A stretch of DNA of 64,000 nt. It comes from Vreelandella sp031769195. GTDB lineage: Bacteria; Pseudomonadota; Gammaproteobacteria; Pseudomonadales; Halomonadaceae. The translations under genes and the position numbers were made by a program. Positions 32,547-41,394 of this stretch are shown here, piece after piece; within the stretch, counting starts at the first letter, position 1; each line of letters starts with the position of its first letter. The stretch covers positions 248,001-312,000 of the forward strand of contig NZ_JAVHNP010000002.1 of assembly GCF_031769195.1 (NCBI RefSeq), in the 5' to 3' direction. A model generated the notes under the pieces. That model was not told the origin of the DNA. It saw only the letters and a program-made list of their open reading frames with translations, and made no database searches.

Positions 32547-33443
32547 ATGAATTATCCCACGCTTGAAGATGTGGTCGGCAATACGCCCCTCGTTCGCTTA
32601 CAGCGCATTACCGCCGGTAAAAACAATACGCTGCTGGCCAAGTTAGAAGGTAATAACCCGGCGGGCTCAGTTAAAGACCGTCCGGCGCTGTCGATGCTGA
32701 ACGAAGCAGAAGCCCGGGGAGACATTACGCCAGGGGATACGCTGATTGAAGCCACCTCGGGTAACACCGGAATTGCGCTCGCGATGGCAGCGGCACTCAA
32801 AGGGTACAAAATGACCCTGATTATGCCGGAAAACGCCTCCACTGAGCGTAAGCAGGCAATGGCCGCTTATGGCGCAACGCTGATTAGTGCCAGTAAAGAA
32901 GGCGGCATGGAGGAGGCTCGGGACATCGCAGATGCAATGATTGCCCGTGGGGAAGGCAAACCTCTTAACCAATTTGCCAACCCTGATAACCCGCTGGCGC
33001 ACTACCGTACGACCGGGCCGGAAGTATGGCGGCAAACCGGTGGCGAGGTGACTCATTTTGTCAGCTCCATGGGCACCACCGGCACCATCATGGGTGTATC
33101 GCGCTACCTAAAAGAGCAAAATAGCGCCATCCAAATAGTCGGCTTACAGCCCGCCGACGGCGCCAGTATTCCCGGTATTCGTCGCTGGCCGCAGGAGTAT
33201 TTACCGGCCATTTTTGAAGCGCCGCGTGTGGATATCACCCTGGATATTGCGCAGCAGGAAGCAGAAGAGCACATGCGCCGCCTAGCGCGTGAAGAGGGCA
33301 TCTTCGCGGGGGTTTCCTCTGGCGGAAGCCTGGCAGGTGCGCTGCGTATTGCTGAACAAACCGAGAATGCGGTCATCGTGTTTATTGTCTGTGACCGTGG
33401 GGATCGCTATCTCTCTACGGGCTTATTCGCTCCGGAGGTATAG
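32547..33443 (+). CDS. cysM: Cysteine synthase B
   Basis: CysM makes cysteine, or S-sulfocysteine from thiosulfate, using O-acetylserine and pyridoxal phosphate. The 298-residue protein has the PLP lysine Lys43 in NPAGSVKDRPA, the substrate loop EATSGNTGIALA, and the phosphate loop SSMGTTGTIMG. NPAGSVKDRPAL is of the CysM rather than the CysK type. ATG 32547 follows AAGGAA; an in-frame ATG at 32514 has no ribosome site. It is the first gene of a run with rlmD directly after its stop. Confidence 0.94.
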   Translation: MNYPTLEDVVGNTPLVRLQRITAGKNNTLLAKLEGNNPAGSVKDRPALSMLNEAEARGDITPGDTLIEATSGNTGIALAMAAALKGYKMTLIMPENASTERKQAMAAYGATLISASKEGGMEEARDIADAMIARGEGKPLNQFANPDNPLAHYRTTGPEVWRQTGGEVTHFVSSMGTTGTIMGVSRYLKEQNSAIQIVGLQPADGASIPGIRRWPQEYLPAIFEAPRVDITLDIAQQEAEEHMRRLAREEGIFAGVSSGGSLAGALRIAEQTENAVIVFIVCDRGDRYLSTGLFAPEV

Positions 33444-34880
33444 ATGGCTATGTTGGGTAAGCGGCGGCCGCCTAGGCCTGCCTCCGGCCACTCTGGGCTG
33501 GCGCGCACGCCGGGTAACCATACGGCGCCTGCCAAGCCGTCAGCTCCGCAGGATGCCTCTGCGCCGCTGGTAATGGAACGGCTGGCCCACGATGGGCGTG
33601 GCGTTAGCCACAACTCAGCGGGCAAAACCGTCTTTGTGGATCAAGCGCTACCCGGCGAGCAGGTCGAAGTGGCGGTACACGTCACCCGCAAGCGCTTTGA
33701 CGAAGCTCATATTAAAACGCTGATGACTGCCTCACCGCAGCGGGTAACGCCCCCCTGCGGGCATTTTGGCCACTGTGGTGGGTGTGATTTACAGCATTTG
33801 GCGGTCGATGCACAGCGCGCCCATAAGCGTGAGGTGGTCACCGAGTTAATGGCGCGACAGGGCATAAAGCTCAGCGATATCGCAGCGATTGATGGTCATC
33901 AGGAGCACTATCGCCGCCGGGCGCGGCTAGGTGTCAAGGTGGATAGCCAGAACAACGTGCGGCTTGGTTTTCGCGCAGCCAATAGCCACCGACTGGTGGA
34001 TATTGACCACTGCCATGTGCTGGTGCCCGCGCTACAAGCACTGATCGCACCGCTCAAGCAGTTATTAACCCAGCTAGAGGCTCCACGCGCTGTGGGCCAT
34101 ATTGAGCTGCTGTCTACGCCACACACCACGGTGTTGCTGATAAGACAGTTGAAACAGCAGTCGCAGGATTGGCAGCGTTGGCAAACGTTCGCCGCCGAGC
34201 AGCAGATCAGCTTGGGCATGTGGCTAGGGCGAGAATCTCCCGAGCTGCACTGGCATGGTGCAGAGCCTGCACTGGAAGAGCGCTTTTCCATGAGTGCGCT
34301 AGGTATGGTGGCCGCGCCTGAGACCTCGGCAGACGAACTGGTGCTGCAGTTTGCCCCCGGTGATTTTTTACAGGTAAATGCCGAGGTCAATCAAAAGATG
34401 GTCTCCCAAGTGGTAGCATGGTTAATGCCAGCGCCTGGGATGGCGTTGCTCGACCTGTTTGCGGGGATGGGAAACTTCAGTCTGCCCCTAGCGGCGGCTG
34501 GTGCAAGCGTGCACGCGGTGGAAGGGAACGCCGCAATGGTGAAGCGCTTAGGCGATAACGCCACGCTCAACCAGCTTAACGTGAGTGCCCAGCAAGCGGA
34601 TCTAAACGATGCCGCAGCGGTAAAAGCACTGCTGCGCGAGCATCCGGTCGATGCTTTGGTGTTAGACCCACCGCGCAACGGGGCTGAAGTTATATGCCAA
34701 GCGGTGGGACGCCATAAAGTGGCCAAGGTGGCCTATATTTCCTGTGATCCTGCCACGCTGGCGCGGGATGCGGCACACCTTGTGCATGCGGGATATCGCG
34801 TCAAGCACGTCGCAGTCGCAGATATGTTTCTGCACACTGCTCACATGGAAACGCTGATGCTGTTTGAATACGCGGGCTAG
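33444..34880 (+). CDS. rlmD: 23S rRNA (uracil-1939-C5)-methyltransferase RlmD
   Basis: The 478-residue SAM-dependent enzyme has an N-terminal TRAM domain (MERLAHDGRGVSHNSAGKTVFVDQALPGEQVEVAV) and an Fe-S cluster site (CGHFGHCGGCDLQHL). The methyltransferase domain has LLDLFAGMGNFSLPLA, LDPPRNG and the catalytic Cys in YISCDPATLARD. It has a Lys/Arg/Pro-rich N-terminal leader of about 45 residues before TRAM. The start codon touches the cysM stop with no gap. In several gammaproteobacteria rlmD also stands directly before relA. Confidence 0.94.
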   Translation: MAMLGKRRPPRPASGHSGLARTPGNHTAPAKPSAPQDASAPLVMERLAHDGRGVSHNSAGKTVFVDQALPGEQVEVAVHVTRKRFDEAHIKTLMTASPQRVTPPCGHFGHCGGCDLQHLAVDAQRAHKREVVTELMARQGIKLSDIAAIDGHQEHYRRRARLGVKVDSQNNVRLGFRAANSHRLVDIDHCHVLVPALQALIAPLKQLLTQLEAPRAVGHIELLSTPHTTVLLIRQLKQQSQDWQRWQTFAAEQQISLGMWLGRESPELHWHGAEPALEERFSMSALGMVAAPETSADELVLQFAPGDFLQVNAEVNQKMVSQVVAWLMPAPGMALLDLFAGMGNFSLPLAAAGASVHAVEGNAAMVKRLGDNATLNQLNVSAQQADLNDAAAVKALLREHPVDALVLDPPRNGAEVICQAVGRHKVAKVAYISCDPATLARDAAHLVHAGYRVKHVAVADMFLHTAHMETLMLFEYAG

Positions 34881-34902
34881 TTTGCCCTTTGCAGCAAGCA
34901 TT

Positions 34903-34929
34903 GGTGGCAGCGGTGTGGAGGCTGCCACC
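34903..34929 (+). other. Hairpin in the relA leader
   Basis: A perfect 9-bp stem (GGTGGCAGC and GCTGCCACC, 9-base loop) lies between rlmD and relA, ending 21 bases before the relA start codon. There is no T tract. It could be a processing or translation-control structure, or a weak terminator for rlmD. Confidence 0.55.
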
Positions 34930-34950
34930 CTGAAAGGATGAGTCATAGTC

Positions 34951-37227
34951 ATGGTGAAAGTGCGTGAAGACCAGCCGCTGACAGAAAGCGGTAAGGTGGA
35001 CATACAACAATGGTTAACGCGCCTTCAAGAAGATGTGCGCCTACGTGAACCTGAGCGCTTGATGCAGGCCTGTGAGCTTGCCGAGCAGCTAGAGCGAGAA
35101 GCGCCTCGCACCCATCGCGTGTGGCTATCGCCCGGCTCCAGCTTTCGGATGGGGCTTGAGATGGCAGATATTCTTGCCGACCTCAAGCTCGACCAGGCCA
35201 CCCTCGAGGCAGCGGTGCTCTATCGCGCCGTGAGGGAAGGGCTGTTAAGCCTGGAGGCGGTGACCAAGCGCTTTGGTGATGAAGTCGCTAAGCTTATCGA
35301 CGGCGTGCTGCAAATGGCCGCTATCAGCTATCCACTGGCACCTAACCATGGCATGAGCCAGCATAACCAACAGGAAAATCTGCGCAAAATGCTGGTGAAT
35401 ATGGTGGGCGACGTGCGCGTTGCCCTTATTAAAATTGCCGAGCGCACCTGTGCGCTGCGTCAGGTAAAAGACGCCCCCCGGGAAAAATGCCTGCAGGTCG
35501 CGCGGGAAGTGGCCGATATTTATGCACCGCTGGCTCACCGTCTGGGGATTGGGCAGATTAAGTGGGAGCTGGAAGACCTCTCTTTCCGTTACCTGCACGA
35601 AGAAGATTACAAAGCCATCGCCAAGCTGTTAGCGGAAAAGCGCCTGGATCGCGACCGCTACATTCACGACGTGGTGGAAACCCTTAAAGGCTTGATGGAG
35701 GCTCAGCATATTCACCGCTACGACGTGAGCGGGCGAGCTAAGCATATCTACTCCATTTGGCGCAAAATGAAGCGCAAGCGGATCGATTTTTCCCAGGTAC
35801 ACGACGTGCGCGCCGTGCGTATTTTGGTGCCTGAAGTCACCGACTGCTACACCGTGCTAGGGATCGTTCACTCCCGCTGGCACCACGTGCCTAATGAGTT
35901 TGACGATTACATCGCCAACCCTAAGAAGAACGGCTATCAGTCGCTCCATACCGCCGTGATGGGGCCTGAAAACAAGGTGCTGGAGATTCAGATTCGCACC
36001 TTCGGCATGCACGATGAAGCGGAGCTTGGCGTCTGCGCCCACTGGCGCTACAAAGGCCATGACACCAACGCCAAAAGCCGCAGCTATGAAGAGAAAATCG
36101 CCTGGCTGCGCCAAGTATTGGAGTGGCAGGACGAAGTGGGTGGCTTTGGCGATCTGCGTGAAGGCCTCTCCAGCGATGTCGCCCCCGACCGCATCTACGT
36201 CTTCACCCCAGATGGTCATGTAATTGACCTTCCTCGCATTGCCACGCCCATCGATTTTGCCTACCGCGTGCATACCGAGATTGGCCACCGTTGCCGAGGG
36301 GCGAAGATCAATGGGCGCATTGTGCCGCTCACCTACAAACTTAAAACCGGCCAGCAGATCGAGATTCTGACCGCCACCAAAGGTGGCCCCAGCCGTGACT
36401 GGCTTAACCCCAGTTTGGGCTATGTGCGTACCTCCCGTGCTCGGGCAAAAATTCAAGCTTGGTTCAAACATCAGGCCCGCGACCAGAACCTGGATGAAGG
36501 GCGTACGCTGTTCGAGCGAGAAATGCGCCGCCTGGATGTGGAAGGGCTGGATCTACCCAAGCTCGCCAAAGCCGTGAACTACCAAAACGCCGACGATATG
36601 TACGCGGCGCTGGGGGCGGGCGACCTGCGTATTGGTCAAGTGTTGCACCAGGCCCAGCAGCTGTTTGGTGAGACCGACGACCAAGAGCAGCTAGACCGAC
36701 TGCTGGCCAAACCCCGCCGCCAGCCCAGCAAGGCCACCCAAAGCGACATTACCGTGCTGGGGGTGGGCAATCTGAAAACCAGCATGGCCAACTGCTGCCG
36801 CCCGGTGCCCGGCGAGCCGATTGTGGGCTTTATTACCCAGGGGCGCGGCGTCACCGTGCACCGCCAAGACTGCACCAATATTCTCCAATTGCGCATGGAA
36901 GAGCCCCAGCGCATTATCGAGGTGGAGTGGGGCGAGCGGGCACACACCCGCTACCCGGTCACCATCGAGATTCAAGCCTGGGACCGCTCGGGGCTGCTGC
37001 GTGATGTGACGGGCCTGCTAGGCAACGAGAAGGTCAACGTGTTGGCAGTTAATACCCTCACCGATACCGATGAAGGCATTGCCCGGCTGCGGATTACCCT
37101 GGAAGTCGACGGCCTGGAGTCGCTCGGCAGGCTTTTCTCGCGTATTCAACAACTGCCCAATGTGACCGAAGTGCGCCGCCTGCGTAACGCTGACCCTGAA
37201 AAAAGTGCCCGTAAAGGAGGGGCCTAA
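34951..37227 (+). CDS. relA: (p)ppGpp synthetase RelA
   Basis: RelA makes the alarmone (p)ppGpp on starved ribosomes. The 758-residue protein has an N-terminal pseudo-hydrolase domain in which the catalytic HD is lost (AAVLYRAVREG where SpoT has a His-Asp pair). The synthetase domain follows (RLGIGQIKWELEDLSFRYL, HDVRAVRILV, NPKKNGYQSLHTAVMGP), then a TGS domain (DRIYVFTPDGHVIDLPRIATPIDFAYRVHT), a Cys-containing linker (MANCCRPVPGEPIVGFITQGRGVTVHRQDC) and a C-terminal ACT domain. Its stop shares bases with the mazG start (TAATG). Confidence 0.96.
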   Translation: MVKVREDQPLTESGKVDIQQWLTRLQEDVRLREPERLMQACELAEQLEREAPRTHRVWLSPGSSFRMGLEMADILADLKLDQATLEAAVLYRAVREGLLSLEAVTKRFGDEVAKLIDGVLQMAAISYPLAPNHGMSQHNQQENLRKMLVNMVGDVRVALIKIAERTCALRQVKDAPREKCLQVAREVADIYAPLAHRLGIGQIKWELEDLSFRYLHEEDYKAIAKLLAEKRLDRDRYIHDVVETLKGLMEAQHIHRYDVSGRAKHIYSIWRKMKRKRIDFSQVHDVRAVRILVPEVTDCYTVLGIVHSRWHHVPNEFDDYIANPKKNGYQSLHTAVMGPENKVLEIQIRTFGMHDEAELGVCAHWRYKGHDTNAKSRSYEEKIAWLRQVLEWQDEVGGFGDLREGLSSDVAPDRIYVFTPDGHVIDLPRIATPIDFAYRVHTEIGHRCRGAKINGRIVPLTYKLKTGQQIEILTATKGGPSRDWLNPSLGYVRTSRARAKIQAWFKHQARDQNLDEGRTLFEREMRRLDVEGLDLPKLAKAVNYQNADDMYAALGAGDLRIGQVLHQAQQLFGETDDQEQLDRLLAKPRRQPSKATQSDITVLGVGNLKTSMANCCRPVPGEPIVGFITQGRGVTVHRQDCTNILQLRMEEPQRIIEVEWGERAHTRYPVTIEIQAWDRSGLLRDVTGLLGNEKVNVLAVNTLTDTDEGIARLRITLEVDGLESLGRLFSRIQQLPNVTEVRRLRNADPEKSARKGGA

Positions 37228-38054
37228 TGCGCCACAGCCTGGACGACTTACTGACACTGATGGCCGTTCTGCGCGACCGTGAGCAGGGCTGCCCGTGGGA
37301 TATTAAACAGGATTGGGACACCATCGTGCCCCATACCCTGGAAGAGGCGTATGAAGTGGCTGACGCCATTGAGCGCCGCGCTTTTGACGAGCTGCCCGGC
37401 GAGCTGGGCGACCTGCTGTTTCAAGTGATTTATTACGCTCAGTTTGGCGCGGAAGAGCAGCGCTTCGACTTCCACGACATTGTCGATACGCTGACCGCCA
37501 AAATGCTGCGCCGTCATCCCCATGTGTTTCCAGACGGCACGCTGACTTCCCGCCGCCCGCCCGGCATGAGTGCCGACGAGGTCAAAACCCAGCAGGTGAA
37601 TAGCCGCTGGGAATCGCTGAAGGCGGATGAACGCGCCGAGCGCGCAGTTGCACCTCCTTCCGTACTGGATGATGTGCCAAGAACGCTGCCCGCCCTTAGC
37701 CGCGCGGCCAAGCTCTCCAAACGCGCCGCGCGGGTAGGCTTTGACTGGCCCGACGCCGAAGGCGTACTGGCCAAAATTCGTGAAGAGCTTGAAGAGGTTG
37801 AAGAAGCGCTGGCCGCAGGCGACCGGCAGCACGCCCAGGAAGAAGTCGGCGACCTGCTGTTTGCCGTCACTAATTTAGCCCGCACGCTGGGGGCAGACCC
37901 CGAGCAGTGCCTGCGCAGTACAAACAGTAAATTTGAGCGCCGCTTTCGCTATGTTGAACGCGCGCTTGCCGAGGCCGAACAGCCGTTACATAAGGCCTCA
38001 TTGGATGAGATGGAAAGCCACTGGCAAGCCGCTAAAGCCCAAGAACAACACTAA
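37227..38054 (+). CDS. mazG: Nucleoside triphosphate pyrophosphohydrolase MazG
   Basis: MazG hydrolyses NTPs to NMP and pyrophosphate and lowers (p)ppGpp levels in starved E. coli. The 275-residue protein has the two MazG repeats. The N-terminal one is CPWDIKQDWDTIVPHTLEEAYEVADAI with EXXE...ELGDLLFQVIYYAQ. The C-terminal one is KIREELEEVEEALAAGDRQHAQEEVGDLLFAVTNLAR. The start follows AAAGGAGG inside the end of relA, so the two are translationally coupled. Confidence 0.94.
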   Translation: MRHSLDDLLTLMAVLRDREQGCPWDIKQDWDTIVPHTLEEAYEVADAIERRAFDELPGELGDLLFQVIYYAQFGAEEQRFDFHDIVDTLTAKMLRRHPHVFPDGTLTSRRPPGMSADEVKTQQVNSRWESLKADERAERAVAPPSVLDDVPRTLPALSRAAKLSKRAARVGFDWPDAEGVLAKIREELEEVEEALAAGDRQHAQEEVGDLLFAVTNLARTLGADPEQCLRSTNSKFERRFRYVERALAEAEQPLHKASLDEMESHWQAAKAQEQH

Positions 38055-38096
38055 TTTCTCAACACATCAACGCGACCCCGCAAGGAGGCCACGCCA

Positions 38097-40745
38097 ATGA
38101 GTCATGATCTACACGAATCTCTACGTGATAACGTGCGTATTCTGGGCGACAGCTTAGGGCGAACCATCGCCGATGATTTAGGCCAGTCGTTTGTCGATAA
38201 GATTGAAACCATTCGTGCCCACGCCAAGCGGGGTCGCCAAGGCGACTCTCTGCAGCAGCGCCAGCTAATTGAGTACCTGCGTCAGTTGCCCGAGCGGGAC
38301 CTGCTGCCGGTGACCCGCGCCTTTAACCAGTTTTTAAACCTAGCGAACATCGCTGAGCAGCACTACCGGGCGCGGTTTCGTCGGGTGGAAGATTACAAGC
38401 CCGGCTCCCAGCCCGCATTAGGAGAGCTCCTGGGGCGCGCTCAGCAGGCCGGTAACTCGCCGCGCAAATTGGTAGAAACCCTGGCCAATATGCGCGTTGA
38501 ACTGGTGCTGACCGCGCACCCCACCGAAGTTATCCGCCGCACGCTGATTCAGAAATACGATGCCATCGACGAGTGCTTAACCGCGATTGAAAGCTCTGAA
38601 GATTACCCCGAGCGCGGCACCCGCGCCCAAGGGCGCCTGGAAGAGCTGATTAGCCAAGCCTGGCATACCGATGAGATTCGCCACGAACGTCCTACGCCGG
38701 TAGATGAGGCGAAGTGGGGCTTTGCGGTGATTGAGAACTCGCTGTGGCAAGCCGTGCCTGATTTTCACCGCGACCTGGATAACCTGCTGCTGGACACCGC
38801 GGGCGAGCGCCTGCCGTTAGATGCTGCGCCGATTCGCTATGCTTCCTGGATGGGCGGCGACCGGGACGGCAACCCCAATGTCACGGCCAAAGTGACCCAA
38901 GAAGTGCTGCTGCTGGGCCGCTGGATGGCCGCCGATCTCTACCTGCGGGATTTAGAACAGCTCAAAACCGAGCTCTCCATGTGGAAAGCCAACAGCGCCC
39001 TTAAAGCCGAAGTGGGCGATGTGGCTGAACCCTACCGCGAGCTTCTAAAGCGACTGCTGACCAAAATGGAAGCCACCCGTGACTGGGCGAAAGCGCAGTT
39101 GGATGGCCGCAACTATGACGGCGGGCCGATCATCGAAACCCGCGATCAAATCTACGCGCCGCTGCTGGCCTGCTACCGCTCGCTGTGCGATGTGGGGCTG
39201 GACACCATCGCCAACGGCGCGCTGCTGGATACCCTGCGCCGCGTGGCCGTGTTTGGCGTCACGCTGACCAAGCTCGACCTGCGCCAGGAAGCCAGCCGCC
39301 ACGCCCAAGTGATGGAAGAGCTCACCAGCTCACTAGGCTTAGGCCACTACCAAGAGTGGAGCGAAACCCAGCGCCAGGAGTTTTTGCTGGCGGAGCTTGA
39401 GTCTCGCCGCCCGCTGATACCCCGCCGCTGGGAGTGTTCGGCGGAATCCCGCGAAGTCATCGACACCTTTAAGGTGATCGCCCAGGAGCATGCTGAAGCG
39501 CTGGGTACTTACATTATTTCCATGGCAGCCGAGCCTTCGGATGTGCTCACCGTGGCGCTGTTGATGAAAGAGGTAGGTGGTCAGGTCACGCTGCCCATCG
39601 CGCCGCTGTTTGAAACCTTAAACGACCTTGACCACGCAGGGGATGTGATTGATCAACTGCTGGCGCTGCCCGGCTACCGCGCTCTGGCCAAAGACCGCCA
39701 AGAGGTGATGATCGGCTACTCCGACTCTGCCAAAGATGCCGGTCAGCTGGCTGCCGCCTGGGCGCAGTACCGCGCCCAGGAAGCCCTGGTAAACGTGTGT
39801 GACAAGCACGGCGTTGATCTGACGCTCTTCCACGGCCGTGGCGGTACCGTTGGCCGTGGGGGCGGCCCGGCCCACGCGGCGATTCTCTCCCAGCCGCCGG
39901 GCTCCGTGAACGGTAGCCTGCGCGTAACCGAACAGGGCGAGATGATTCGCTTTAAGTTCGGCCAGCCGGACATCGCCCTGCGCTCCATGGAAATCTATGC
40001 TTGTGCAGTGCTGGAAGCCACGCTGCTGCCGCCGCCCGCACCGGAACCCCACTGGCGCGAAGAGATGGATCAACTGGCCAAGGTGGCCCATGCGGCTTAC
40101 GTGGGTGTTGTACGGGAAGATCCCGACTTCGTCCCCTATTTCCGTGCGGTGACGCCGGAAGGCGCACTGGGCAGGCTGCCGCTTGGCTCGCGACCCACCA
40201 AGCGCCGCCAGGATGGTGGCGTAGAAACCCTGCGCGCTATCCCCTGGATTTTTGCCTGGACGCAGATTCGCCTGATGCTGCCCGCTTGGCTTGGCAGCGG
40301 TGAAGCCTTCTCCCGCCGCCTGGAGCAGCCCGGCGGTCGCGAAGTGCTGCAAGAGATGCGCACCCAGTGGCCGTTCTTCGGTACCTATCTCGATATGTTA
40401 GAGATGCTGCTGGCCAAAGCCGACGTGGCGATTGCCGCCTACTACGAGCACCGCTTGGTGGATGAACCCTCGCTAAAAGCACTGGGCAAAAAGCTGCGCG
40501 AACGCTTTGAGCGCCTGGAAAACGTGGTGCTGGATATCCTGCAGCAAGACAAACTGCTGGAAAACACGCCGCTGATTCGTCAGGCCATTGATGTACGCAA
40601 CCCCTACATTGACCCACTCCATGGCCTACAAGCCGAGCTGTTGCAGCGTAACCGGGATGCGGATGGAGCCATTAGCGCGGATCTTTCCCGCGCATTAATG
40701 GTCACCATGGCGGGGATTGCAGCGGGCCTACGTAACACGGGCTAA
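38097..40745 (+). CDS. ppc: Phosphoenolpyruvate carboxylase
   Basis: Ppc makes oxaloacetate from phosphoenolpyruvate and bicarbonate to refill the citric acid cycle. The 882-residue protein has the family motifs LTAHPTEVIRRTL with the catalytic His, WMGGDRDGNPNVT, VMIGYSDSAKDAG, FHGRGGTVGRGGGP, EQGEMIRFKFG and the C-terminal NTG. AAGGAGG stands 10 bases before ATG. A terminator follows. Confidence 0.96.
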   Translation: MSHDLHESLRDNVRILGDSLGRTIADDLGQSFVDKIETIRAHAKRGRQGDSLQQRQLIEYLRQLPERDLLPVTRAFNQFLNLANIAEQHYRARFRRVEDYKPGSQPALGELLGRAQQAGNSPRKLVETLANMRVELVLTAHPTEVIRRTLIQKYDAIDECLTAIESSEDYPERGTRAQGRLEELISQAWHTDEIRHERPTPVDEAKWGFAVIENSLWQAVPDFHRDLDNLLLDTAGERLPLDAAPIRYASWMGGDRDGNPNVTAKVTQEVLLLGRWMAADLYLRDLEQLKTELSMWKANSALKAEVGDVAEPYRELLKRLLTKMEATRDWAKAQLDGRNYDGGPIIETRDQIYAPLLACYRSLCDVGLDTIANGALLDTLRRVAVFGVTLTKLDLRQEASRHAQVMEELTSSLGLGHYQEWSETQRQEFLLAELESRRPLIPRRWECSAESREVIDTFKVIAQEHAEALGTYIISMAAEPSDVLTVALLMKEVGGQVTLPIAPLFETLNDLDHAGDVIDQLLALPGYRALAKDRQEVMIGYSDSAKDAGQLAAAWAQYRAQEALVNVCDKHGVDLTLFHGRGGTVGRGGGPAHAAILSQPPGSVNGSLRVTEQGEMIRFKFGQPDIALRSMEIYACAVLEATLLPPPAPEPHWREEMDQLAKVAHAAYVGVVREDPDFVPYFRAVTPEGALGRLPLGSRPTKRRQDGGVETLRAIPWIFAWTQIRLMLPAWLGSGEAFSRRLEQPGGREVLQEMRTQWPFFGTYLDMLEMLLAKADVAIAAYYEHRLVDEPSLKALGKKLRERFERLENVVLDILQQDKLLENTPLIRQAIDVRNPYIDPLHGLQAELLQRNRDADGAISADLSRALMVTMAGIAAGLRNTG

Positions 40746-40762
40746 GTGGTATACCGCCTACC

Positions 40763-40797
40763 AGCGCCGCTACCGATGGGTGGCGGCGCTTTTCTTT
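40763..40797 (+). terminator. Rho-independent terminator of ppc
   Basis: An 8-bp GC-rich stem (AGCGCCGC and GCGGCGCT), possibly longer with a G-T pair, is followed by TTTCTTT, 18 bases after the ppc stop. Confidence 0.82.
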
Positions 40798-40822
40798 ACG
40801 CCTTGGAATGGGAGGCAGTGAG

Positions 40823-41368
40823 ATGACAACAGACGCGCAGGCCGTGCTGGCTTTCTGGTTTCAGACGTTAACCCCCGCCGAGTGGTTTAAAAAAGACCCC
40901 TCGATAGATCAGCGCATTACCGAGCGCTTCAGCGGTGTGTTGGCCAAGGCGGCAGCCTGTGAGTGCTATGAGTGGCGCACGACGGCCCATGGTCGGCTGG
41001 CCGAGATTATTGTGCTGGATCAGTTCTCTCGTAATATCTATCGCGAGGAGGCCCGTGCGTTTGCTAACGACACCTTGGCCTTGGCGCTGGCGCAGGAGGC
41101 CGTGTCTAGCTGCGATGATCAGCCGCTCTCCGCCGTAGAGCGCAGCTTTTTGTATATGCCCTATATGCACAGTGAGTCAGCGGCGATTCATCGTATCGCT
41201 ATGCAGCTCTTTGACCAGCCTGGGCTTGAAAACAATCTCGATTTTGAAAAACGCCACAAAGCCATCATTGACCGCTTTGGGCGCTACCCGCATCGCAATG
41301 CGGTATTGGGCAGAACCTCTACCCCTGAAGAAGTCGAGTTTCTCAAACAGCCCGGCTCCTCTTTTTAA
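40823..41368 (+). CDS. DUF924 family protein
   Basis: This 181-residue all-helical cytoplasmic protein has the DUF924 pattern: AVLAFWFQTLTPAEWFKKDPSID, GRLAEIIVLDQFSRNIYR, ANDTLALALAQEAV, SAVERSFLYMPYMHSES, and FEKRHKAIIDRFGRYPHRNAVLGRTSTPEEVEFLKQPGSSF. The fold is TPR-like in known structures; no biochemical role is established as far as I know. ATG 40823 follows GGGAGGCAG; an ATG at 40808 lies before that site. It is 26 bases from rluF. Confidence 0.9.
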   Translation: MTTDAQAVLAFWFQTLTPAEWFKKDPSIDQRITERFSGVLAKAAACECYEWRTTAHGRLAEIIVLDQFSRNIYREEARAFANDTLALALAQEAVSSCDDQPLSAVERSFLYMPYMHSESAAIHRIAMQLFDQPGLENNLDFEKRHKAIIDRFGRYPHRNAVLGRTSTPEEVEFLKQPGSSF

Positions 41369-41394
41369 CGTTTATTCAGATTAATTGGCGTGTT

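Noticed and set aside
39618..40352. Long open frame of 244 codons on the reverse strand inside ppc
   Set aside because: It lies fully antisense to the strongly conserved ppc gene, has no ribosome site and no recognisable domain; it is a by-product of GC-rich codon use.
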